From the NCBI GenBank assembly GCA_037957365.1, contig JARHVA010000349.1, positions 3,581,001-3,645,000 on the forward strand: DNA of 64,000 nt, written 5' to 3'. This DNA is from Torreya grandis. Taxonomy: Eukaryota > Streptophyta > Pinopsida > Cupressales > Taxaceae. Positions within the stretch are counted from its first letter, which is position 1, and each line of letters starts with the position of its first letter. A program made the position numbers and the translations under genes. The notes beneath the pieces were generated by a model, which saw only the letters and a program-made list of their open reading frames with translations, did no database searches and was not told the origin of the DNA. Positions 36,749 to 47,697 of this stretch are shown piece by piece.

Positions 36749-38430
36749 ATGGCTACTTCTAGTGATGTTCTTCCTTTTGTCATTGATGTCAATTCAAAAT
36801 TTAAATGGTCAATACATTGTCTATAAAGTTCATTTTATTATTACTTTAGATGATGAAAATGAGAATAATTATATTTTTGATGATTCAAATGTTTTAGATG
36901 ATGTTGATCCATGCATATACATGAGAATTTATAAATTTGAATTTATGATTAACAAACATCTTTTATGTTTATAACCGTTATTTATTAATTTGAAATCCAT
37001 ACAATATATAATTAGGGAAAAAGAACATACACCCGAGACTATTCTTTTTTATTCTATTAATGTTTCTAATTTACCTATTAGAGGACCTACACTATAACTG
37101 GGAGTGAGGCTTATGATCTTAGTTATCATAATTATTATATTCACAAGTGCTACACCATCTTAGAGTAATCATATTAATCATATACAAAATAATGCTTCTA
37201 TACTTCATCCTAATATAAATGAAACAACAAATCTACCTAATTATTATAATCCATCTCTTGATCTTGGACATAGTCAAAATAAAAATCATGCTTCCTACCA
37301 ATCCTAATATTAATAAATAAAATATTATTACATATATGCATATAAATTATAATCATGGTTTAACCCTTACATCTAGTGCTGCATCTCAAGATCCATTTAT
37401 TAAAAAAAATCCAACTATGCACATGCAACTTATGAAACTATCACAACATCTCAAAAATAGTCATTTGGTTTCATTTATTAAAATATTACACAACCTATTT
37501 TCTACTAATGTTCTTGTGAATCCTTTTAATAATACATTTTAAGTTACTAAATTTGATTTATATAGTGGAAATTATGATCTTTCGCATCACATCCAAGTTT
37601 ATTTTTCATCATGTTTTTGTTTTGTTTATAGTAATTTACTTATGGCCAAGATATTTGTTAGAATCCTAAAGGAATATGTATAAAATTAGTTATAAACCCT
37701 ATGTAATGGATTTTTGTGTTGATTTATATATTATTATGATATGTTCATAGCTCATTTTTATACAAACATTAGTCACAAGGTCATGTTTTTTCAAATTTGT
37801 AAAATCAAATAAGTACTCAACAAGAATGTTTCTAACTCTGTGCTTAGATTCAAGAATATGATTATGAAAATGTCATATCAAATCCATGATAGTGAGCTTC
37901 AAATTATATTATCAAATAATATGCTTACATAAATTAAATACAAAGTCATATTTATAACTTACCAATATTTTAATGAAACTCAACATACTTGTTGATATTG
38001 AAATTAAAATTTTATAGGCCAATATTCTAATGTATACATCTACCACCTCTACATCTTATAATTCCAAATATCATGCAAATACAACATTGAAATATACTAA
38101 TAATTATGAACCTTATTTTTAATCTAAGAATGAATAAAAAATGTTAAATGTTTTTTTCAAAACCAACCAATACCCCTTATACCTAGTAGGAATATGTGAC
38201 AATTTACAAGGTTACCCAACCCACCTCAAAAATTTCTTAAATATTTTCTTGAATGCCACTTTATTACATTAACTATGCCACACCAATTGGACACTACTTG
38301 GGCTTTATCTAAAGGTTATGATTCTAATGAATATTGTGACTATAATATAGATTCAATATATTATACTGATAGATGCTACAAATTACAACACAAAATTAAA
38401 AATATCATCGATTGTAAAAATATTTGAATT
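36749..38430 (+). pseudogene. Ty3/gypsy gag relic
   Basis: The likely start is ATG 36749 (MATSSDVLPFVIDVNS). After several frame changes the capsid region is visible at about 37545-37690 (KFDLYSGNYDLSHHIQVYF, LLMAKIFVRILKE) and about 37760-37930 (FYTNISHKVMFFQICKIK, SNSVLRFKNMIMKMS), which fits the Retrotrans_gag layout. A decayed zinc-knuckle block CDYNIDSIYYTDRCYKLQHK lies near 38330-38390; it keeps two cysteines but not the histidine. Stops and shifts are numerous. No protease, RT or integrase follows before 40300. Confidence 0.55.
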
Positions 38431-40307
38431 TAAGGCCATTATTATATATTAAAAAAATATGTCACAAGTCCTAGTCAACACTTATAAATATTAACTCTTG
38501 CATGAATACCTCTAATTCATATTTAAAGTACAAGTCTTCATAAGGACAATTCAAGTGTGTAAATAAATAAGGTAATATTAAGTACTTAGCTCCATAGATT
38601 GTGTATGAATAAGGTGATCACATTTGGATTTGATCTTAGAGTAGGTATCAGTAAAAGCTTTGGCACATTCTTTGAATTCAAGCTGACAAGGAATTTCATT
38701 CTCTATGCATTCGTCTTTAATAATGTTCAAGTGTAATACCATGTTATTATTGAGGCCATGGGTGTTTATTTAATAATTTTTAAAGCTCATAAAATGGATA
38801 AAATTCCTATTAATATGTTTCCCATTGGTCATATTTGGTGTTTGTCTAACTCTAGGGACCATCAGTAATTTCTATGCTTGACCACCCAATCTTTAACAAC
38901 CTTTCCTTGACCCTACATAGGTATGTTTATGTAAAAAAAAGACACTTAAAATTTACCACATTGGCCTATCACTTAATTCTAAGCACTTAAACCCTGATCT
39001 GAGATGAAATAAAAGATCATCAAGAACCCTATTGATATAGATGGATTTGTAAAGAGATAAAGTGTGCAAAAAAAACATAAAATCCCTAGACCTAAACATT
39101 CTCATCTAAAATTTACACTATAAAAAACATTCATTATATTAATTAATAGTATTTAAATTTATTTTACATCCCTTATGTATAAAACTACCATCACACTTGT
39201 GTCGAAAGGCACTCAAGCACTAAAAACTATGAACTATCATTGCATATCCCTATCAAAGATAAACAATCCTTCAAACCCTAGTATATATATTTAATTTGAT
39301 CTCGAGGTGAAAAAATGTAACCAAAAATAGATGTCTAAAATGAGAGGTAAAGGTCATTATTTATAGGTTTCCCTAGATCCCTACTATTTTTTCCAACTCA
39401 TATTTTTTTTCTAATTGTTAGGTTAATTAGTCGTGCATCTAGGAATATTCCTTCCTAGATCATGTCAACCTATTCATGCAATGGCACATTCCATTTGTTT
39501 TCCTAGCTTATTAATTTTCTAGTATGTATCAATGTTGTTCACTCTATGGTCTTGGATGCGTGACAAGCATCACCATCTATTTTATTGAATTTCATCAATC
39601 ATTATGTACATTATGCACCATATTTCCTATGCATTATCCATTTCTCACACATCATGATTGATTATTCTTTGTAAGATATCTAAGTATGTATGAGTGTGTC
39701 TCATTCACATCTTTCCACACTTATCATTATTTAGTTTGTTTTCTTTCCTCAAAACTTAACCAAATCAAAGGCCAACATCCCAGCTACCTTGTTAATTGCT
39801 TGTCCTTAGAAAAATTACTTTTTTTATTCTTTGGTTATGCTTTAAAATATTTCAAGGATTATTCCCTTAATGATTTTCTCATATGCATCCCAAGTGATCA
39901 TTTCCTAACAATAATTTCTCTTGACTTCTTTTACATTGGCCTTTATTTTTTCTAGTTTCTCAACATCATTTCCTTTCTTCATGTAGACCTTAAAATAATT
40001 GTCCAACTTTGTTTTTAGTTGTGTGGTATCTATGTGCATGTTTTATTCCTTTGTAACTTGTTTTCAATATATATCCTCAATCATATCCTCCAATTAGGAT
40101 GATTTCTCTTTCATTGTGCCCTTGTATATACTCTTTTATGCATACACTATTGATTATTAGGTCAAGATCAAAGGAGAACCAAATCAAATAATTATTATGT
40201 TGATTCAACAAAATCATCCCAAAAACTAAATCAACATTAGTTTGTGTAGTGACCCAAAATGCTACTAAACCTAAAAAGTGGAGAGGACACAATTAGCCAT
40301 AGATGGG
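38431..40307. other. AT-rich sequence without recognised features
   Basis: No protein domain was recognised on either strand. The 89-codon frame at 39686-39955 is rich in Phe, Leu, Ser and Ile and shows no motif; I regard it as chance. Confidence 0.4.
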
Positions 40308-40401
40308 CACAATCAACCACCTCTTGAGTCTAATTAGGACATAATCAACCATCTCTTAATTCTAATTGGGACACAATCGACCCTCTACTAATTTTGACCC
40401 A
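40308..40401. repeat. Tandem repeat, three units of 32 bp
   Basis: Units start at 40308, 40340 and 40372 with CA(C/T)AATC(A/G)ACC, followed by a CTCTT-A-TCTAATT(A/G)GG-like block. Similarity among units is about 80% by eye. Confidence 0.75.
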
Positions 40402-40559
40402 TCACCAAATCATGTAAGATTTATAGGACAAATTTTGTACCACTTACAAACTCTATTCCTAGTTTCAAATTTTAGTTATAGTTACCAATAATTTTATAAC
40501 ACTTTCTTTATTTATGATCTTCCTCAAATAAACAATGATTAAGTGGATTCTTGGATTTT

Positions 40560-42540
40560 ATATATCCTCTATCAAAACCGGTATTGGATGTCCATTTTAT
40601 TTGATGCCAACTCAAAGAAAGCATTTTGTGAAAATATAATTACTATGTTTTAGAATAAATTAACTAGTTGGAAAGGAAAATGGATTTACTAAACAAGTAA
40701 AATTCAGCATTTATAAACAATACTTTAGTTTATCCCATCTTATATGATGTTGGTTTATTTAGCTATAGAAATTTTTAAATAGAGGTTACCTAAAATCATG
40801 AAAAAAATTGTGGAATGGCACTAATGATAAGAGAAACATATCCTTGATGAAGTAGGAGAAGCTGATAAAACTAAAATCAAAATGTGGAACAGGTCTTAGA
40901 AAACTATTTCATCTTAATCTAGCTTTGGGGCAAAAAATAATCTAGAGAGTTTTTAAGGAGAAATACAAAATTTGGAGGTTGATGTTGAGAAATAAATATA
41001 AATATTTGGCATTAGATTCAACCTAAATTTTTACCTCTTTGGATTAGATGAAATTATCATATATAAAGGACTTCCTTAGTAAATGGATATTTTTGATTGC
41101 TAATTAACTTTTTTGGGAAATTTAAAATGGGAAGTTAGATTGTTTTTGGAGAGATGTTTGGTCCCACTTAGTCCTCTTTATCCCACACCTTTATTCCAAG
41201 GCCTTGAAGACTTATTTACAAATCTTTGGGGACTAAAAGTGGAGAATTATTGGTCTCTAAAAAGAAAATTTAAGGATTTAATAAAACCTAGATAGATCTA
41301 AGTGTTATATTTGCAAAAGTTATTTAAATTTCCACATTCTCAATTAACACTTAAAATGATCCAAATAAGTTAAATTTGGCAAGTCATCTCTCTAAATATT
41401 ATTTGGTTAAAGAAGATTATAATGGATTTTATGGATAGTTATAAAAATTAAATCCTTTACTTGGGATAAACTTCAAAGAATAGGATTTACTAGACTTTCA
41501 TATTTTTTGTTGTGCCTATAAGTAACTTTCAAAAATCCTAACCATTTGTTTCTACAATGCCATTGCTTTTGGAAATTTTAGATGTATTTCATAATATAAT
41601 GAATAAAAAATGGAAATTCCCTAGTAATTTTTAGTTTTTTATTCTTGATTGGAAGGTGGGGAAGAATATTGAGTTCTATCCATCTTGTAAATATCTTCAT
41701 CATTGATTGTTTGGAGTTGTGCCTACAAGCAACTTTCAAAAATCCTTACCATTTATTTCTGAATTACCATTTATCTTGGAAGTTTTAGATGTATATCTTA
41801 ATAGAATGAATGAAAAATGGAAATTCCCAATTAATTTTTAGGATTTTATTCTTAATTGGAAGGTGGGGGAAGAATATCGAGTGTGATCCATCTTGTAAAT
41901 GGCTTCATCATTGATTGTTTGGAGCATATGGAAAGAAAGAAATGATAAAATTTTAAGAGGAAATGTGTTATCAAATAAAATATTTATTCTAACAATTGAG
42001 GAGATATTTTAAGAGATTTTTAAATATAAAATTCTAAAACCGAAGAAGTAAATTACAATTTCTAAAAGACATATTCTGATTAAATGGAATATCCTAACCC
42101 AAGTAGGAAATTATAAGACTTCTAATGAGGTTGATAGAAATAAAATAATGTAGAGGGGCCCTCCTCTGAATTCCTTTAAGAAGATCCTAGGAATTGGATG
42201 GTCCTTAGAGATGAAAGTGGAAATGTTATTAGATTGTTGGCATCCAATAATTGATAGGCCACCAATAGTATATGAGAAGGTCAGGCTTTGGTTCATGGTC
42301 TTAAAATGATAATAGTTTGTGGCATAAAAATTTTAGAAGTAGAAGGTGATACAATAATAATCATCATCAATAATGTTAACAATAAAGGAATGATAAAATT
42401 CAAGTTTCATAGTCTGATGGAAGAATCATATGCCTTGAAAAAGGACTTTCATTCTCTTTATTTTTGATATTACTACAAATAAATTAATCATCATGTGAAT
42501 TTTTTTGGCTAATATAGGATAAAATAAAAAATAGATAATT
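40560..42540 (+). mobile_element. LINE-B: decayed 3' half of an L1-type LINE
   Basis: Frames on the plus strand read as the C-terminal half of a plant L1 ORF2. Before 41300 there are zf-RVT-linked pieces (KTKIKMWNRS, LVNGYF, KWRIIG-type sequence). From about 42110 to 42480 there is an RNase H domain, with RNWMVLRDESGNVI, YEGQALVHGLKMIIVCGIK and ILEVEGDTIII holding the Glu and the second Asp. Stops and frameshifts are very frequent, more than in the LINE at 47598-55298. The 5' part and both ends are missing. Confidence 0.65.
41509..41924 (+). repeat. Tandem duplication inside LINE-B (207 and 209 bp)
   Basis: The segment beginning GTTGTGCCTA at 41509 is repeated from 41716; both end CATCATTGATTGTTTGGAG. 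The two units share almost every block (AACTTTCAAAAATCC, TTTTAGATGTAT, AAATGGAAATTCCC, GATTGGAAGGTGGGG) with scattered substitutions. The unit covers part of the zf-RVT region, so the duplication arose after, or was carried by, the LINE copy. Confidence 0.8.
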
Positions 42541-42751
42541 AGTAATATCCTCAAATATTAACCATTTTCAAAAAAATTCCATCCTTATATCAATGAAAAA
42601 TCATTATAATGATCTAGGTATTACTCTCAATATCTTACTAGTAGATTTGCATTCTCATAACAAACTTGAAATGCCTTTTTAACATGATAGGTGTGTGTGA
42701 AAAATTAGGTGGAGTGACTCAAGGAGGTATGTTTGTTTAATAATGAGTATG

Positions 42752-44273
42752 TGTAATGTCCCATTTTCATATAAATTTAATAATTAATAAAATTCCATTA
42801 ACATTGATTTTAATCATTCAAAAATATAAGGCAATTTAATTAATTATTAAAATAGAATTATCTTGGGTAATTATTCAAATTACCATAATAGTGGTTTTAA
42901 CCATTTAGAAAATTAAGGTAATTTTAATGATTATTCTTATAATTAATAAATTGTTTGAAAAGTGATTTTTATCACTGCAATTATTAGAGCAATTTAATTA
43001 ATTATTGAAGCAAGGACCTAATATAAAATAATTATTTAATTTTCCAAAAATTAATTTCAACTAATAATTTTTTGAGGCAAGTTATTTAATTAATTCAAAA
43101 AGGCCTAAAGTGAAATTAAAATGAATGTTGTCTTGGGAGCTAAAGCAAAGAAAAGGAAAAGATATCCTAAAAGTTGGCAAGAGAGGGTTATGAGGTATTT
43201 TACCTTCCCAAGGTGGTTAGCCTCCCTTTGGAAGGTACAAATACAAGGTGAAGATCACAATTTAAAACATGTTGAATTTGATATTATTTCTTCATGCTTT
43301 AAGAAGATATTGGGATGCATGCCCAATAGGTGTTCACAGATTTGGAGCTAATTATTCTACAAAAGGTGTATTTTGATGCCACCTTTGCTAAAAGAGGTTT
43401 TATTACTTGCCCTAGAGTGGGGTGGTTTTCTTTGAGAGGATATTTAAAGGGTTTGGTGGACTATTTGAGGTCCATTTGAGCATAATAATTCTAATTATTA
43501 TTTGTACTATTTTTTCAAGTGGAGTGACTTGATTTGGAGGCTTGTAGGAGTGTTCAGAGATCCATCTTGGGATTTATTTGAGCAATTTCATATTTTGGAA
43601 TTTATCATTAATTTTCCTAAATATTGGCATAAGGCTTTGTGAAGTTTTGATAAAGTTTCAAGGCTCTAACTCTAGTTTGTTAAAATATTAAATAATAATT
43701 TTTAGATTATTATTTAAATTATTGACAGGGTTTTCTTGATCAAATTTACTTGAGAAAGGAGGGATTTTACCTAATTAATATTTATCTATGTTTCCTGCAC
43801 CTTGGTAACTTGGGCAACAAACTTGGGAGGGCTTTCAGGCCATTTTGGATGCCTTAGTGGATCATGAGTATTTTTCCCTAATTTTTGGTACATGTGGCAA
43901 ATTTTTGGTGACGGTTTGAAGCAAAAAATAAGCAAGGAAGAACAAATATATTTGAAATAAAATTAATATTTTTATAGCTATCATAAATTAAGATTTGATC
44001 CTTAATAAATCAGCAAAAAGGTACATATTTCCTATTTATAATTTATTGTTTATATTTATAAGCATTCAAATGAATTTTGGTTAAAATAGTGGCTAGAAAT
44101 TGTCTACACATCCCTTTCATATTGGCACCTAGGGTTTTTTGGGGTTTGGTAAGGGTTTTAGGTCATTTATTGCAAACAATGGTTTGCTGATTTTTAATTT
44201 TAGAATTTCAGAATTTATGGATTTTAGGGAAAAACCCCTTTTTTATTAAATTGTCCCATTTGGGGACATTATA
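42752..44273 (+). repeat. LTR with 10-bp inverted ends (about 1.5 kb)
   Basis: It starts TGTAATGTCCC at 42752 and ends GGGGACATTATA at 44273, the mirror of the start with one C-to-T change in the terminal CA. The following primer-site sequence shows that it is a 5' LTR. It contains repeated AATTTAATTAATTATT blocks near its start. The frame at 43121-43351 (RYPKSWQERVMRYF) lies inside it and is of unknown meaning. No 3' partner was found in the window. Confidence 0.75.
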
Positions 44274-44274
44274 G

Positions 44275-44286
44275 TGGTATCAAAAC
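44275..44286 (+). other. Primer-binding site (tRNA-iMet type, decayed)
   Basis: TGGTATCAAAAC differs from TGGTATCAGAGC at two places, both G-to-A. It lies one base after the LTR end, in the normal position for priming cDNA synthesis. Confidence 0.75.
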
Positions 44287-44386
44287 ATTGATCATGTCCA
44301 CCTATGAGGTTTGGTGTTAATTTGAATATAATAAGGTAAAAGGATTTTTTGTTATCAGAAAAGAGGAAGAAGACATGAAATAAATG

Positions 44387-45172
44387 GAGAAAGAAAGGCT
44401 CTACAATGTATATAGAAGGCTAGGGAACCTATTACAACTAGTGGAGGATGTAATCAACACTTTGGAAGAAGTAGAAAAGAGGTTATCCAAGGTAAAAAAA
44501 TCACATTATGAATCCATAAATTAGGTGGTAAAACCATCAAGGAATTACTTGGTTCAGCATGAATTATTAAGAGATACAAATGAGGAAGTAAAGCTCTTGG
44601 TTACTGGTTGTATTAATGAAGTTTTAATACTAACATTTCCCAAAGTTCCCTACAGTGATAAAATCATGAAATAAATATTTTCATTGATTTTTGAGAGCTT
44701 CCAAGGTATGAAATATGATGGACACTCCTTGGATAGAAGGGTCAACATCTTGGAAACTATGACTTCAACCAAGGCATGTATTTTGATGTTAGATATAGAG
44801 TGTGATGAACTTATTGTTAAGATGTTTTAACATTTTTTTATAATTGCTTGTTAAAATCCTACAAAAAATGTTGTAGCTTCTATGTAAATAATATTAACCT
44901 TGACACTCAATGAGAGTGATGATATGTACAAGCCATTTCTATCTATCTTGTTGACAAGTTTGGGGCTAGAAAAGGAAAATTTTCCAATTTCACATATATT
45001 GTTTGAAAGTGTTGCAATTGATTATGAGGAAAAATTGAGGCCTTATTTGATAGTGGATCATGTAGAGGAAGAGATTATTGAACTACACGGATATTTGGAG
45101 AAAAATAATGAAGGGTCAACCCTTCATGAGGTTTCCTATGAAGAGGCTAATGAAATAGAAAATCAAATTTGA
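44387..45172 (+). pseudogene. PDS5-like: PDS5 (cohesin cofactor) fragment behind an LTR and primer site
   Basis: One continuous frame of about 260 codons, interrupted by five in-frame stops but no frameshift and no intron, resembles the N-terminal HEAT-repeat part of plant PDS5. Matching blocks in order are LNQ-free RLGNLLQLVEDVINTLEEVE, HELLRDTNEEVKLLVTGCIN, PKVPYSDKIMK, SLIFESFQGM, RRVNILETMTSTKACILMLD, IECDELIVKMF and, after a short weak part, NVVASM, LTLNESDDMYKPFLSILLTS and KLRPYLI. PDS5 binds cohesin and controls sister-chromatid cohesion. Here the segment starts about 100 bp behind the primer site at 44275, so I infer capture of processed host mRNA by an LTR element. An independent processed pseudogene is the alternative. 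Confidence 0.75.
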
Positions 45173-45189
45173 AGGAGGAAGGTGAGCTA

Positions 45190-45960
45190 AAAAAGATAAC
45201 ATTTTGGGGCAATCCATAGGGGTACAAGTGGATGATAAAAGAGAAGAGGAAATAAAGGAGAAAAAACTAAAATGAGTGTAAGGTAAGGATATTTTACTGA
45301 TAGGAGATGTTTACTTATCTTCTAATGATTGCATATATGACAATGCAGTCACCAAAGGTGATAAAATGAAGGCTATGGTTTACAAAATGAGGTATGATGA
45401 TTCCTTGATTCAAGTTCACAATTATTGGTACCAAGAGAAAGAATTAGAATCATTTGGGACATGGAGGAATATAGGCATGAAAAAATTAACATTAGAACTA
45501 GAGTTTAAGATGGGAGACAATGAAGATATTTTGCATGGTTTGAATGACATGAAGGTTCCTTCATCTTCATCAATCAACATGATAGGAGGGTATTTTATGA
45601 GCATGAGGATGAAGGATGAAAGGAATAATTATAGGGATGTTATGAGAGATCATGGACAACCATGTGATTTCAAAAGAGCGGATGTTACAACACAATTGAT
45701 AAGTTTATGTGGTTCTTATTTTTATCATGCATATGTTGGAAGAGATAGATTAAACCCTAAATTTTATGGCTTGAAAAATTCTAAGACATCTAGTCAATTC
45801 CAGCCCCTACATACACGCTCAATATTTCCCTCTCAAAATATGTTTTGGTTCATGAGGAGATTTCATGCATGGACAAATTAGGAAATCAATTGCTCCTAAA
45901 ATTCTGAATTAACATGGTAGGTATTGTATTTTTTAATGATTAAAAAAATATGTAGTTTAG
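45190..45960 (+). pseudogene. Unknown second frame downstream of the PDS5-like segment
   Basis: An open frame at 45366-45881 (171 codons) encodes MKAMVYKMRYDDSLIQVHNY, FGTWRNIGMKKLTLELEF, INMIGGYFMSMRMKDERNN and CDFKRADVTTQLISLCGSYF. The frame probably began earlier (from about 45270) and may continue beyond 45881 after a one-base shift (GNQLLLK near 45890-45910). It is one of the longest uninterrupted frames in the window. I do not recognise the domain. It lies 200 bp behind the PDS5-like segment on the same strand and is therefore probably carried by the same element. Confidence 0.5.
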
Positions 45961-46383
45961 ATGAGCAGGTGAATTCTCAAGGAATTATTAAACATAGAAC
46001 AAGTGAATAATTATTAATTTCAATAGAGAGCATATGAATTTGGTGAATGTTTGATATTCAATAAATACCTAAGATGAAAAATATATATCAAAAAATGTTA
46101 TAAGGTGAATGATAATTATTATCATTAATATGTATGTACTTCAAAATAATACTAATTATGATGGCATCTTATGATTTTAAACTATAAATATTTTACCAAC
46201 ACTTTATGACCCTTTAACTTTAAAATTTTATTGGATCCATGAGAACAAATAAATTAGAAAACTATTTGGCTTCATGAAAACTTATTAGACCAATCATACA
46301 AAAACATGAGTAGGCCCTTGGAAATAATTAAAAGTTTACTCCTTTAGAGCAAGATGTGTGTGAGATAATAAAAAATTGAATGG
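45961..46383. other. AT-rich flank between the captured-gene element and the LTR insertion
   Basis: No coding frame or LTR end was seen. This is the sequence into which the 46389-62111 element inserted; its continuation on the other side starts at 62117. Confidence 0.4.
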
Positions 46384-46388
46384 ATTTG
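46384..46388. other. Target-site duplication, left copy (ATTTG)
   Basis: ATTTG directly before the LTR start at 46389 is repeated directly after the 3' LTR at 62112-62116. A 5-bp duplication is the expected size for LTR retrotransposon integration. Confidence 0.85.
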
Positions 46389-47594
46389 TGTAGTCATGTA
46401 AAATGCAAAATTTGGTTACTTTAATGTAGTTAATGACACCCAATCCATTGGTTTTCCTACTTGTTTACTCAACCCTTACAAACTTTTCTTTCACTAAATC
46501 CCAATCATCCACAACCTTTTAGACTCAATCCTTGCATACCCAAGTAGATATTTTAGGCCCAAATCTATCCCCCTATGTCTCATTCCCTATGTACAATAGT
46601 AACCAAATTGGATAGGAGCACTAAAACCTAGGGCATCTAGTTTTTGGTGCTATTGTCCAAGTGTAAATTTGGTTCAAATGATCATTTTCTCCCAGATCCT
46701 TATCCTAATTCATGTCATCCTAATGCAAATTAATTTAACCCAAAATTATTAAATCCCTTATAAAAGGTCATTCAAATTCCATTTAGAAGGGTTGGCACTC
46801 ATTTACAAGAAAGAAGTAAGAATACAAGTAAGTAAACTCAAGCATGTTTCCCTATTCTCTATATACAACCTTCGAATATTATTCCAAGCCTATTCAAACC
46901 CTTACACTAGTCCCTAGCCATATAAAGTACACCCAATTTCACATCTAATTGAAATTTCATACATAATTGCACCAATCACTTCAATGGGAGAACTACATTA
47001 GCTTGATTCCTCCTCAGAGTATTGGTTTGTAGGCACTATGCCCACACATGGGGTGTGAAGTGCATCTAGTGTATCCTTTACACACTAACCCCTTATATCT
47101 CTTTCTCAAATTGTCCTTTCAAGTTCAAGCATAAAGATCTCTTAGGGATTTTGAAGATTAAAATAGATGCACAATGAGCTTTGTAGACTTTCAGGATTTG
47201 ATATTTCACTGACAAAGTAACATAGACCTACTGAACAGAACCCAAAAAACTTAGATCACCTAGACAATAGCACAAGAAAAGGAATATAGTGTAAAATAGT
47301 AGTGTGTCCCACTTTTGATGCTCCTATCCAATTATAAAATGAAGTTTAGGGACCTATTTTTGACACTATCTTAGTCTTGTACTTAAATTATTAGATCCTG
47401 TCTCAGACTGATCACCATAGAATAAGATAAGTTACATTTCTCCTTATTTTTTTACTATTTTTAGAAAGGTCAAATTAAAATTAAATTTTAGAGATTAGTA
47501 GCCATAATTAGGAATATTATTTAATAATTTTCCCTACGTAGACTTGTTTATTAAATAAGAATAAAACTCCATTATTCCCAAAAATAACAAAACA
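46389..47594 (+). repeat. 5' LTR (1206 bp) of the 46389-62111 element
   Basis: It starts TGTAGTCATG and ends AATAACAAAACA. It aligns end to end with 60908-62111, including GTTAATGACACCCAATCCAT near the start and AATAAAACTCCATTATTCCC near the end. It has a TATAAAAGG stretch near 46758, a reasonable TATA box, with the corresponding TATAAAATG near 61278 in the other copy. Confidence 0.9.
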
Positions 47595-47597
47595 TTT
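47586..47597. other. LINE target-site duplication, left copy (12 bp)
   Basis: AACAAAACATTT occurs here and again at 55299-55310, flanking the LINE. It spans the end of the 5' LTR and the first three bases of the internal region, so the LINE landed exactly at the LTR/primer-site junction. Confidence 0.8.
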
Positions 47598-47654
47598 TTG
47601 CTGGAGTGGGTGGTGTGTGGATAATTTTTGCTGGAGCGGGTGGCGTGTGGACAA
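47595..47654 (+). repeat. Two 30-bp tandem units at the LINE 5' end
   Basis: Units at 47595-47624 and 47625-47654 (TTTTTGCTGGAG-GGGTGG-GTGTGGA-AA) differ at three positions, all T versus C. GC-rich tandem units at the start of a LINE may serve as its internal promoter; that role is inferred. The first three bases are also part of the target duplication. Confidence 0.8.
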
Positions 47655-47697
47655 TATTTGAAACTAGTTTTTTCTTACCTAGCTGGGCCCCCTAAGT

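Noticed and set aside
39686..39955. 89-codon frame as a gene
   Set aside because: No motif, very biased composition, no flanking signals.
43121..43351. 76-codon frame inside the 42752-44273 LTR as a gene
   Set aside because: It lies within a non-coding LTR and shows no family resemblance; kept only as a note in that entry.
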